Shown: one piece after another, positions 25,563 to 33,232 of the stretch
Layout: every line of letters starts with the position of its first letter
Numbering within the stretch: the first letter of the stretch is position 1
Source: JAFGFY01 sp964520425
Lineage (GTDB): Bacteria; Desulfobacterota; DSM-4660; Desulfatiglandales; HGW-15
Length of the DNA stretch: 64,000 nucleotides
Reading direction: 5' to 3'
NCBI GenBank assembly: GCA_964520425.1
Contig: CAZFMX010000002.1
Location: forward strand, 1 to 64,000
Made by a program: the position numbers and the translations under genes
The notes under the pieces: generated by a model
Told to the model about the DNA's origin: nothing
What the model saw: only the letters and a program-made list of their open reading frames with translations
Databases searched by the model: none

Positions 25563-28103
25563 ATGACACGAAAAATCTCAAATTCTGATCTTATATTAGT
25601 GGCCATCATTATCCTGGTATTCATCGGGTTCTCCTTCGTGCGCCTCTCCCCTTTTGAAGCTTTCGAGAGATATATCTATGATACCGAAATGAAATTTGTT
25701 CAGGGAGAAGATCGGGCAGTTCCCAGAATAGGGATCATCCATATCGACGATAAGAGTTTAACCAGCTTCGGTTCGTGGCCCTGGCCCCGATATCTCATCG
25801 CGCAAATGATAGATCTGCTCAAAGAAAGTGGGGCCGGAATTGTCGGCATCAATATCCCCTTTATCGAAAGGGAATCAAACCCGGCTCTTTCAGTTGTAGA
25901 ATCTTTTGAGAAGAAATTCAGTGCCTATCCTTTTGGTGATAAGGATCCTACGTTAACCAGTTGGATATCGGAAAACCTCAAACAATTAGAAAGGGATTAT
26001 GACACGGATAAAAGACTTGTCGAGAGTGTTCGACAAAGCGGTAATATTGTTCTGCCATTTTCTGTTCATTCCGATGATTCTTATGATGGGGTCGAAAAAG
26101 AACAGGACGCTCTACTCTCCAACGATTTCTTAGAGTCCGGAAGGCTCTCCGCATCGACACGAAAGAGGCTTTCCACGTCCAATATATCGCTCCCCTTCTC
26201 TGATCTTGCTCGAAATGCTCTTGGGCTAGGTCATGACAAGTTGACTGTTGATGGCGGCTTGAAGGGTCAATCTCACCTCATGTTTCTGAGCTATAAGGGT
26301 TCGGCGCTGCCTTCTTTTCCCCTCCGCTTAGCTATGGGCTATCTTGATTTGCAGCCCAAAGAAGTCCTCTTAAAAGATCATGAAATCCAACTGGGCAGTC
26401 AGATAATCCCTCTAAACAGAGGGGAACTGCTTATCAGGTTTAAAAATGATCCAGGTCTCTTTCCTGAATATTCTTTTGCGGACATTCTGCAGAAAGGGCA
26501 GGTTCCTTCGACCTTGAAAGGGAAGATCGTCCTAATCGGGTTGGATTTTCGGGGGAGCACACGAATAAACACACCCATCTTGTCTGAGATGAGTGATTGT
26601 GAGTTCATAGCAAACATTTTGGATAACATCATCAGCGATGCTTTCATGATCCGACCTTCCTTTATGATCTATATTGAGGCTTTGATTATTGTTCTGTTGG
26701 GTGGGATTGTCTCATATGTCCTAACGCGAACAAGATCGGTAAACAGATTCGGAATTACTATAGGACTGATCATTCTCACCTTGTCTGCGGCTTGGTTCTT
26801 GTTTTTCCAATTCGATGTATGGCTGAAGAGCACATACACTGTATATTGCATATTGACGCTCTACTTGGCTGTCTCTCTCAAACATCATATTGCTTCCAAG
26901 ATGGCCAGGAGCGATTCAATTGCAGCGAATCGTTTGCTAGGTCTTGATTTCCAAAGCCAGGGGCTACTGGATCAAGCCTTTGACAAATTTCGAAGGCTGC
27001 CTGTGGATAACGAGGTGAAAGATCTCATTTATGCTCTGGGACTCGAATACGAACGCAAACGAATAATTGATAAGGCCTTGACCACCTATGAGTATATCGA
27101 GAAATGGGGTCCCTATCGAGATTTGGATGAGCGGATTCCCCGGTTAAAATCTGAAGACGCATCCACCAGTGACAGTTATGGTGATGATAGTGGTATAAGT
27201 GTGATAGCGGAACACAGTGCTGGGAGAAGGTCGAGTATCGGACGATATCAGATTCTTGAGGAATTGGGTGAAGGTTCTATGGGCCAAGTCTACAAGGCCC
27301 TTGATCCCAAAATAAACCGGACATTGGCCGTCAAAACGATCCGTCTTTCAGATGAGTTTGAGGAGGATGTCATTCAAGAAATCAAGGAGCGATTCTCTCG
27401 AGAGGCGGAAATAGTGGGAAAGCTCTCCCACCCCGCCATAGGAACCATCTACGATTTCGGGGAGGATGGTGAGTTGACCTATATGGTTATGGAGTTTGTG
27501 GAAGGCATAAGTATAGAGCAACACACTTCTAAGGGTAGTCTTCTCCCTTTCAGAAAAACGTTAGAGGTCATTGCTGATGTGGCTGAAGCCCTTGACTTCG
27601 CACACAAGGCAGACGTCATCCATAGGGACATAAAACCGGCAAATATCATGCTCCTGGAAAACGGGGAGGTTAAGGTCACGGATTTTGGGATTGCTAAGGC
27701 AATTTCCTCGTCCAGGACTAGGACGGGAGTCATTCTCGGCACCCCGAACTATATGTCCCCTGAACAAATCATGGGACAAAAGGTCGACCTGCGATCCGAC
27801 ATTTTTTCTTTGGGGATTTTGTTCTTTCAATTACTTACAGGTGAATTGCCATTTAAGGGAGAGAACTTGAGCGGGTTATTGTATCAGATCACTCAGGTCA
27901 AACAACCTTCGATACAAACCTATGATCCTAAAATCCCCCAAATATGTGACCAGATTCTAGATAAGGCCCTGGCCAAGAAGCCTTCTGATCGGTTCAAAAG
28001 CGCAGCAGAGATGGAGAGAGTGATTAGACTTCTTGCCTCAAGAATAGACTCGTTAAAAAAGAAGAGAGCTGCAAAAGACGAACATTCTAACGGAAGCACA
28101 TAG
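25563..28103 (+). CDS. CHASE2-domain membrane Ser/Thr protein kinase
   Basis: 846 aa. An N-terminal helix (about 11-29) precedes an extracytoplasmic CHASE2 sensor domain (about 45-355, GIIHIDDKSL, GSWPWPRY, GKIVLIGL), then three membrane helices (about 365-440), a helical TPR-like linker and a C-terminal Hanks-type kinase (from about 560: LGEGSMGQVYKA, AVKTI, HRDIKPANIM, DFGIAKA, GTPNYMSPEQ). All catalytic residues are present, so it should be active. It reads an unknown periplasmic cue. The next two genes encode a PP2C phosphatase and an FHA protein, its likely antagonist and phospho-reader. Confidence 0.9.
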   Translation: MTRKISNSDLILVAIIILVFIGFSFVRLSPFEAFERYIYDTEMKFVQGEDRAVPRIGIIHIDDKSLTSFGSWPWPRYLIAQMIDLLKESGAGIVGINIPFIERESNPALSVVESFEKKFSAYPFGDKDPTLTSWISENLKQLERDYDTDKRLVESVRQSGNIVLPFSVHSDDSYDGVEKEQDALLSNDFLESGRLSASTRKRLSTSNISLPFSDLARNALGLGHDKLTVDGGLKGQSHLMFLSYKGSALPSFPLRLAMGYLDLQPKEVLLKDHEIQLGSQIIPLNRGELLIRFKNDPGLFPEYSFADILQKGQVPSTLKGKIVLIGLDFRGSTRINTPILSEMSDCEFIANILDNIISDAFMIRPSFMIYIEALIIVLLGGIVSYVLTRTRSVNRFGITIGLIILTLSAAWFLFFQFDVWLKSTYTVYCILTLYLAVSLKHHIASKMARSDSIAANRLLGLDFQSQGLLDQAFDKFRRLPVDNEVKDLIYALGLEYERKRIIDKALTTYEYIEKWGPYRDLDERIPRLKSEDASTSDSYGDDSGISVIAEHSAGRRSSIGRYQILEELGEGSMGQVYKALDPKINRTLAVKTIRLSDEFEEDVIQEIKERFSREAEIVGKLSHPAIGTIYDFGEDGELTYMVMEFVEGISIEQHTSKGSLLPFRKTLEVIADVAEALDFAHKADVIHRDIKPANIMLLENGEVKVTDFGIAKAISSSRTRTGVILGTPNYMSPEQIMGQKVDLRSDIFSLGILFFQLLTGELPFKGENLSGLLYQITQVKQPSIQTYDPKIPQICDQILDKALAKKPSDRFKSAAEMERVIRLLASRIDSLKKKRAAKDEHSNGST

Positions 28104-28183
28104 CGGTTTTTCAAAGTGATATTCACTCGTCACTAACCGAGGATGTTTCCGATGCGAATAAACTCAACCTTGGAGATGTATCA

Positions 28184-29035
28184 TTGATTGTATCTTCAGG
28201 CAAGACCAATGTGGGACTGGTTAGAGATAGGAACGAGGACTTCTTTTCCGTAGAGGATTCCTTAGGCCTATATGTCGTGGCCGATGGCATGGGAGGACAC
28301 CAAGCAGGTGATGTCGCGAGCAGAGTGGCTGTTGAAATGATCAACAAGTGCTTTCGGCAATGGGCAAAGGAAGGGGTAATTGAAGATAGGATCTTTAGCT
28401 ATCTTGATAACTCTCTTACCAGGACGGGAAATTATGTCCTCAGCAGTATCAGGCTAGCAAATCGAGTCGTCTACGAACTTGCTACGGAGAATGAGATGTA
28501 CTACGGGATGGGAACCACCGTGGCAGTACTGGCTGTTACTCCCTCCCTGGTCATTGCCGCAAATGTGGGGGACAGCCGTATCTACATGGTAAGAAACGGA
28601 GGAATTGAACAGTTATCCAAAGATCATACGGTGGTAGCCGAACAGGTTGAAATGGGAATGATGACCGCTGAGGAAGCCTCTTCAACCAATCTTAAACACG
28701 TTTTGACCAAAAACCTCGGTTCCTCTGAAGAAGTTGACGCGGATGTCTTTGAGGTCGAATTCGGAAGCAATGATCGCTTCATCCTCTGCTCGGACGGCCT
28801 TACAGATCTTGTGTCAGAGAGAGAAATCCTGGAAGCGACCCAGGGTGAAGATAGTCCCAAAAGACTCTGCAACCAATTCATTGCAAAGGCTTTAGAACGG
28901 GGAGGGCATGACAATACGACTGTAATCTCTGTCTTTTTTACTGGCGATAAAGAGCAAAGTCCTGGCCTACTGAAAAAGGCGAGGCTTTTCCTAGCTAATG
29001 GGCTAACCAGACGAAAGGGGAAGAAAAATCCATAG
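28184..29035 (+). CDS. PP2C-type Ser/Thr protein phosphatase
   Basis: 283-aa protein with PP2C metal-binding motifs: RNEDFF, VADGMGGHQAGDVAS, GTTVAVL, NVGDSRIY, and CSDGLTD ... GGHDNTTV. It would reverse phosphorylation by the upstream CHASE2 kinase. The start is taken at TTG 28184, which gives the usual short N-terminus (IVSSGKTNVGLVRDRNED); no ATG or GTG suits, and the frame is open upstream, so the start is uncertain. Confidence 0.9.
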   Translation: MIVSSGKTNVGLVRDRNEDFFSVEDSLGLYVVADGMGGHQAGDVASRVAVEMINKCFRQWAKEGVIEDRIFSYLDNSLTRTGNYVLSSIRLANRVVYELATENEMYYGMGTTVAVLAVTPSLVIAANVGDSRIYMVRNGGIEQLSKDHTVVAEQVEMGMMTAEEASSTNLKHVLTKNLGSSEEVDADVFEVEFGSNDRFILCSDGLTDLVSEREILEATQGEDSPKRLCNQFIAKALERGGHDNTTVISVFFTGDKEQSPGLLKKARLFLANGLTRRKGKKNP

Positions 29036-29105
29036 GCCAGTTTCATATTGCCTTTTTGCCTTTAATTGAGGTAAAATATGAATGTCTTGGATGTGAGGTA
29101 GAATC

Positions 29106-29828
29106 ATGCCCAAGCTGATATTAACCTTTAATAAACGAGTGCTCAAAGAATACCCTCTTCTGAATGACAGCATAACCATCGGTCGTGAGGAAGATAATGG
29201 TATTGTTATAGACAACCTAGCCGTTTCTTCTTACCATGCAAAAATAGATAAAGTCGGCCCAGGCTACATCTTGACGGACCTGCAAAGCACCAACTCCACA
29301 TTTGTAAACAACAAGCGAGTCGTTTCCCACCGACTAAGACATGCGGACAACATAATCATCGGCAAGCATCTCATATTGTTTGTTGACGCTCAGAAAGGGC
29401 AGGCAGCCGAGGCGTTGATACAAAAATCAAGTCTGGATAGGACTATGATGTTGGATACCACCAGACAGAAGGAATTACTCTCCAAACAGGCAGGAGATAC
29501 ACAGGCCATTAGAGTCCCCGAAAAAGTTGGAGTCATAAGCTTCATCGATAACTCTGACCTTGATGAAATCGTGTTAACCAAGAAACTCACCAAGATAGGA
29601 AAGGCAAAGACTTCGGAGATAAGACTCTCAGGCTTGTTCATGGGAACCACGGCCGCCACAATCAGCAAACGGCCAAGTGGTTTTCGAATAACCTTTACAC
29701 AGGGATTATCAAAGCTGAGAGTTAATGGTCAGGTTATAAAGGAAAGCACTCTCTTGAAGGACTATGACACTATCGAGTTGGGGTCCTACCGTTTTCAGTT
29801 CTACCAGAAAGAGACTGATTCCGGCTGA
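29106..29828 (+). CDS. Double FHA-domain phosphothreonine-binding protein
   Basis: 240-aa soluble protein. The first FHA domain (about 20-95) is complete: ITIGREEDNGIVID, SSYHAKI, DLQSTNSTFVNN. The second (about 145-235: TKIGKAKTSEIRLSG, ATISKRPSG, LRVNGQ, YDTIELGSYRFQFY) is more diverged and has lost the canonical Ser-His pair. It likely binds proteins phosphorylated by the neighbouring kinase. Gaps of 80 and 70 nt in the three-gene set suggest one transcript. Confidence 0.88.
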   Translation: MPKLILTFNKRVLKEYPLLNDSITIGREEDNGIVIDNLAVSSYHAKIDKVGPGYILTDLQSTNSTFVNNKRVVSHRLRHADNIIIGKHLILFVDAQKGQAAEALIQKSSLDRTMMLDTTRQKELLSKQAGDTQAIRVPEKVGVISFIDNSDLDEIVLTKKLTKIGKAKTSEIRLSGLFMGTTAATISKRPSGFRITFTQGLSKLRVNGQVIKESTLLKDYDTIELGSYRFQFYQKETDSG

Positions 29829-30090
29829 AGTATCTTAAAGGCGTCCAACTATATCTGTGATTTGTCTCATTTTAAATGTCTGGTAGATCCCTCAGTTCTT
29901 CACTTTACACATCTCAATTCTGTCCTCCAAATCAGTATCATACTCTCATCAAGGTAGATCATCTCTCACTTGGGTCGTCACAGCAACCTTAGGCGCCACA
30001 TATCTAGGGAAAAGCTATGGTAGGTATGGTATTGTCATGTATTCTCCGGCAACAAACTCGATAGCTTTCCATTGCCGGCGGCCCGAATGA

Positions 30091-30336
30091 TTAGGATTTA
30101 GAAGCCAATCGTTTTTCCTTCACATTCTTTTTTATGTCATCCAGCACTTTCTCAACATCGTCTCTAGTGAAAGTCTTGTCACACTTTGTACACTGGAAAA
30201 TCTCATCGGTCAGTTTATCATATATAAGGTCATCGGAGAAATTAACCCCGTGAAATCGAATCGAGAAGTTGTAAATCTGCCTAAAATCTTTATTTTGACA
30301 ATTATTGCATAGAAAGTAATCCTGCATAAAATCCAT
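30091..30336 (-). CDS. Small zinc-ribbon protein
   Basis: 81 aa from ATG 30336 (GGAGGG upstream; an ATG at 30360 lacks a site). Two CxxC pairs (CNNCQNKDF and CTKCDKTF) about 40 residues apart suggest one zinc ribbon, followed by a basic helical tail ending VKEKRLASKS. No family recognised. Its own gene is isolated between the FHA protein and a DUF1786 gene. Confidence 0.7.
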   Translation of the reverse strand: MDFMQDYFLCNNCQNKDFRQIYNFSIRFHGVNFSDDLIYDKLTDEIFQCTKCDKTFTRDDVEKVLDDIKKNVKEKRLASKS

Positions 30337-30426
30337 GTCCCGTTCTCCCTCCAAAATCATATTAATCAGATTCCTGGTCTATACCTCGGCTATCGGTTTT
30401 CTACAACAAAATTCTCAACCAAACCA

Positions 30427-31503
30427 TCATAGAAAGGAAATTGTCTTGAGTTCCTTTCGTCTGCGAACGGCTTCCAATACTCCTACCGCACCTGTCATCA
30501 TGTTATCCCCTAAGGGCGATCCGAAAAAAATTGGCAGTCGAGATTGTTCGACCAATCTTCGTTTTGGACCGGTCGCCACAATGCCTTCCGTTATTTGGGA
30601 TCCAAGGGCTTTACGGATATAGGCACCATGTCCCCCCTCTTTCAATATCTCCTCATGGCTCAGTCTCCCCTCCGCCAGGGCTTCTAATAGCGCCTCTAAT
30701 CTCTCCAGGGTGATATCTTTGGTATGGTATTCAAAGAATCCCGCTATTTCTCCCTCCTCAAGCGCAGCTGCCACGGTATGAGAGGTTGCCACATCCAAGA
30801 CCATTGTTCTCTTTTTCTTCCTTACTCGCCAATCCATGGACGCCCCCAATATGGCTGCCATCCCGCTGTCCATCACGTAAATTTCATCGGCAGAAAACAT
30901 CTTGGCACTTTCAGACATCGCCTTGAGGCGACTCAGGTTCGCCGGGATTTCATCATCTCTGTAAAGCAATCCATGGGGAAAAGGGTTTTCATCTAGGCTG
31001 GTCTTGAAGATCTTATGGCGATAATCCAAATGTGATACGCCGTCAGGCGCTCTTCCGTGATCTTGTGCACAGAGTCCTACTACATCAAATGAGAGAGATA
31101 TGCCCAGCCCCTTGACAATCTCTTCCAGGCGGTCCACTTCAAGGTCACATGTTCTGAGCATGTGATATGCTTGACGCTGTTGCAAGTCCGCAGTTTCAGT
31201 ATCATCAACTATTTTTATCCCCAAAGACCGCACCTTTTCCGGATTGTGATGGATTGTAGCCGCTGCCGAAGTAGACATTATCACTTCGGCTTCCTTGCTC
31301 CGACGTTTCAAGACTCCTGATAATGCCCCACCGCCCATCTCAGTTCCGGTGATTAAAAGATTCCCTGGAAGATTTTCAGCCGCCTCCGCCAATGTCCTCA
31401 CAGGGGATTTGACGACCGCCTTGAAGTGTTCATCTGATCTCATATCGTAGCAGAGCACGTCCATGGTTCCAGCCCCCACATCTACAATCAGAAACCTGTT
31501 CAT
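30427..31503 (-). CDS. DUF1786 family protein (ASKHA-like fold)
   Basis: 358 aa. The opening FLIVDVGAGTMDVLCYD is a phosphate-1-type loop of the actin/Hsp70/sugar-kinase superfamily, and LITGTEMGGGALSG and VLDVATSHTVAAALEEG fit a second nucleotide loop. DUF1786 proteins are often labelled as related to pyruvate formate-lyase activation, without proof. ATG 31503 has AGGAGGGG upstream; TTG 31506 is an unneeded extension. Function unknown. Confidence 0.75.
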   Translation of the reverse strand: MNRFLIVDVGAGTMDVLCYDMRSDEHFKAVVKSPVRTLAEAAENLPGNLLITGTEMGGGALSGVLKRRSKEAEVIMSTSAAATIHHNPEKVRSLGIKIVDDTETADLQQRQAYHMLRTCDLEVDRLEEIVKGLGISLSFDVVGLCAQDHGRAPDGVSHLDYRHKIFKTSLDENPFPHGLLYRDDEIPANLSRLKAMSESAKMFSADEIYVMDSGMAAILGASMDWRVRKKKRTMVLDVATSHTVAAALEEGEIAGFFEYHTKDITLERLEALLEALAEGRLSHEEILKEGGHGAYIRKALGSQITEGIVATGPKRRLVEQSRLPIFFGSPLGDNMMTGAVGVLEAVRRRKELKTISFL

Positions 31504-32021
31504 CAAACCCCTCCTGATCTAACAAAGAATTAGGATGCTGGAATGATTTGGGTCATTCGACTCCCGTTCCATTTCAATATGCTATACAGAATCCCCGCCT
31601 CTTTTTCAACAGAGAGTTTAATTTCCCTCCAATATTTGAAGCTCCCCGCCCGTTAACAGAGGTAGATTTATGGCAGTCAGTAAGATGCCGCGCTCGGTGA
31701 TGCACACAAGTCATGCCAAAGGCAGATAAGTTGGCCATGGGTTTGCTGGATAAGTCCGCGAGGCTCCGCTCCTGCTTATGGCGGGACAGGGAAATCGGAG
31801 AGTCTGGGAAAAATGTGTTTCTCTGTCGACCTAAGCTCATGGTCGATGGTTGCACAGGCGTGCGTGTACAGAGTAGGGACATCGCGTGGAACATAAGGTA
31901 GGATCATTTAAGGCTCTCGGAAGAGATCAGATACTGAACCCATCAACAGCTGAAGTATAGGAGCATATCCGCTTTTTCTCTCTCTCGATAAGTGTCAACC
32001 AGTTTAGAATCCTTGACTCCA
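31504..32021. other. Gene-free stretch
   Basis: About 520 bp upstream of the DUF1786 gene. Short open frames on both strands have no ribosome sites and uneven composition. No repeat or hairpin of note was seen. Confidence 0.4.
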
Positions 32022-32162
32022 ATGGACGGGAAAAGTACATGGTTTTTTGAATCAAATAGAAAGAGAACCCAATGTCCATTTGTATATGGGCCTCATTGCT
32101 CTAAAGGTAGAATATCTGTGTATTGTGGGATTGAAGATGTGACTATATGGACCCGATCATAA
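32022..32162 (+). CDS. Possible 46-aa small protein
   Basis: An open frame of 46 codons reading MDGKSTWFFESNRKRTQC, then two more cysteines (PHCSKG, VYCGIE) and ending IWTRS. Composition is protein-like, with three cysteines in a basic context, but there is no Shine-Dalgarno site and no known family. Its last 6 nt overlap the opposite small ORF. Confidence 0.25.
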   Translation: MDGKSTWFFESNRKRTQCPFVYGPHCSKGRISVYCGIEDVTIWTRS

Positions 32163-32255
32163 AATCATAAACATCACGAATAACCAAACGGACACGGTAC
32201 CTAATCCAAGGAGTATTTCCATAGCTTTTCTAGAAAATATATTCGGACTTTGCAT
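32157..32255 (-). CDS. 32-aa single-helix membrane peptide
   Basis: The peptide is a basic N-terminus (MQSPNIFSRKAMEI) followed by one hydrophobic helix ending VWLFVMFMIL. It has a very good ribosome site, AAAGGAGA, 5 nt before the ATG, and lies 32 nt behind the zinc-ribbon gene on the same strand, so the two are probably co-transcribed. Peptides of this kind often sit as small subunits in membrane complexes; the partner is unknown. Confidence 0.6.
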   Translation of the reverse strand: MQSPNIFSRKAMEILLGLGTVSVWLFVMFMIL

Positions 32256-32287
32256 ATTGTCTCCTTTATATCTCTACCGAAATTCGT

Positions 32288-32614
32288 CTACTTTTTTGCA
32301 CTCTTGTTTTCCTGACTAATCACTCTTACTTGAGAGCTGTGTCCAATGGGCGCATAGGTTTCGAGAGTTCCGCTTTCCATCTTTATCTCCAACGCGGTAC
32401 TACAAGAAAGACACTTGGCTGGACCACCATAGGTGCTGAACTCGTTTTGGTCCAAATTTATCTCGTTCCCACATGAAACACATGTAACGTGGGCCCTTTT
32501 CTCCTGTAATCCATGGCTTCCGGATGATCCGTTCACTGCCAGTTTGGGGAGAACGGGGCCTATGATACTTCTACCCTGTTTTATTAAGATTCTCTGTTTG
32601 ATTATTTGTGCCAA
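32288..32614 (-). CDS. Zinc-ribbon protein, unknown function
   Basis: 108 aa read from TTG 32614 (GAGGA upstream; start uncertain). The N-terminal 40 residues are basic; two CxxC pairs (CVSCGNE and CLSCSTA) form a zinc ribbon at about 45-75, followed by a polar tail. It is likely in one transcript with the small membrane peptide at 32157-32255. Confidence 0.55.
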   Translation of the reverse strand: MAQIIKQRILIKQGRSIIGPVLPKLAVNGSSGSHGLQEKRAHVTCVSCGNEINLDQNEFSTYGGPAKCLSCSTALEIKMESGTLETYAPIGHSSQVRVISQENKSAKK

Positions 32615-32908
32615 GATCCGATCCTCAATCCTATTGATTAGCTTGCCGACGATTTTGAGGGCATGTCGGTTTTGGCCCTATGAGAGAGCAAAAGCGATGC
32701 CAAACTGACTTAAGGCGGTTTTATGCAGCCATTTCAAGAAGTTAACGACAATCGAGAGGAACTCTCCTGTGGAGTTGATGCCAGGATACTCAAAGAATAG
32801 AGAACCCGATTTCTACTTCATAGCAGAATTTTTCGCATTTAGGGGATTAGGTGAGATCAGAGTAGCAGAAAACGTGGATCTGGCTTAGGTTTCCTGTTAG
32901 ACAAGAAA

Positions 32909-33094
32909 CTTCCTGTTCTGCCGGAAAAATACTGCGAGAAAGGAAGGATTGAAAAAGCCTCAGCCGCTTTGAATTATACCTTAAATACCTGGAAATACAT
33001 AGAAAACCCTAGGGAAGCGATTATTGGCATAAGTTTTGATAATACAAGGGCAGTAGTGACTTGGAAAAACGTTATTAAAGGTTCGGACTTTTAA
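32909..33094 (+). pseudogene. Decayed transposase-like fragment (IS66 C-terminus?)
   Basis: A frame without a start reads KASAALNYTLNTWKYIENP and later ISFDNTRAV ... WKNVIKGSDF, which lines up loosely with the end of IS66 transposases (AL.Y.LNQW, DNN.AE.A, KN..F.GSD). The rest of the gene and any terminal inverted repeats are missing. It lies in the otherwise empty 617-bp stretch before the PilB-like gene. Confidence 0.3.
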
Positions 33095-33232
33095 CGATTT
33101 GATGATCTTTTAACATGTCGGCAAGATTACAGTATTTTCGAAATCCTCTGTACGTCTATCGTCGCCTAAAGAACCTATGTGGAAGAAGCAGCTGAACAAC
33201 ACTTGCCCGTTGGGATATGGAGGAACGATTGC

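Noticed and set aside
31574..31894. 106-codon minus-strand frame and an overlapping plus frame
   Set aside because: No ribosome site, no motif, odd composition. Treated as gene-free.
33000..33060. Sigma54-like promoter (TTGGCATAAGTTTTGA) before the PilB-receiver gene
   Set aside because: The GG is present but the required GC ten bases later is missing, and it lies inside the decayed frame.
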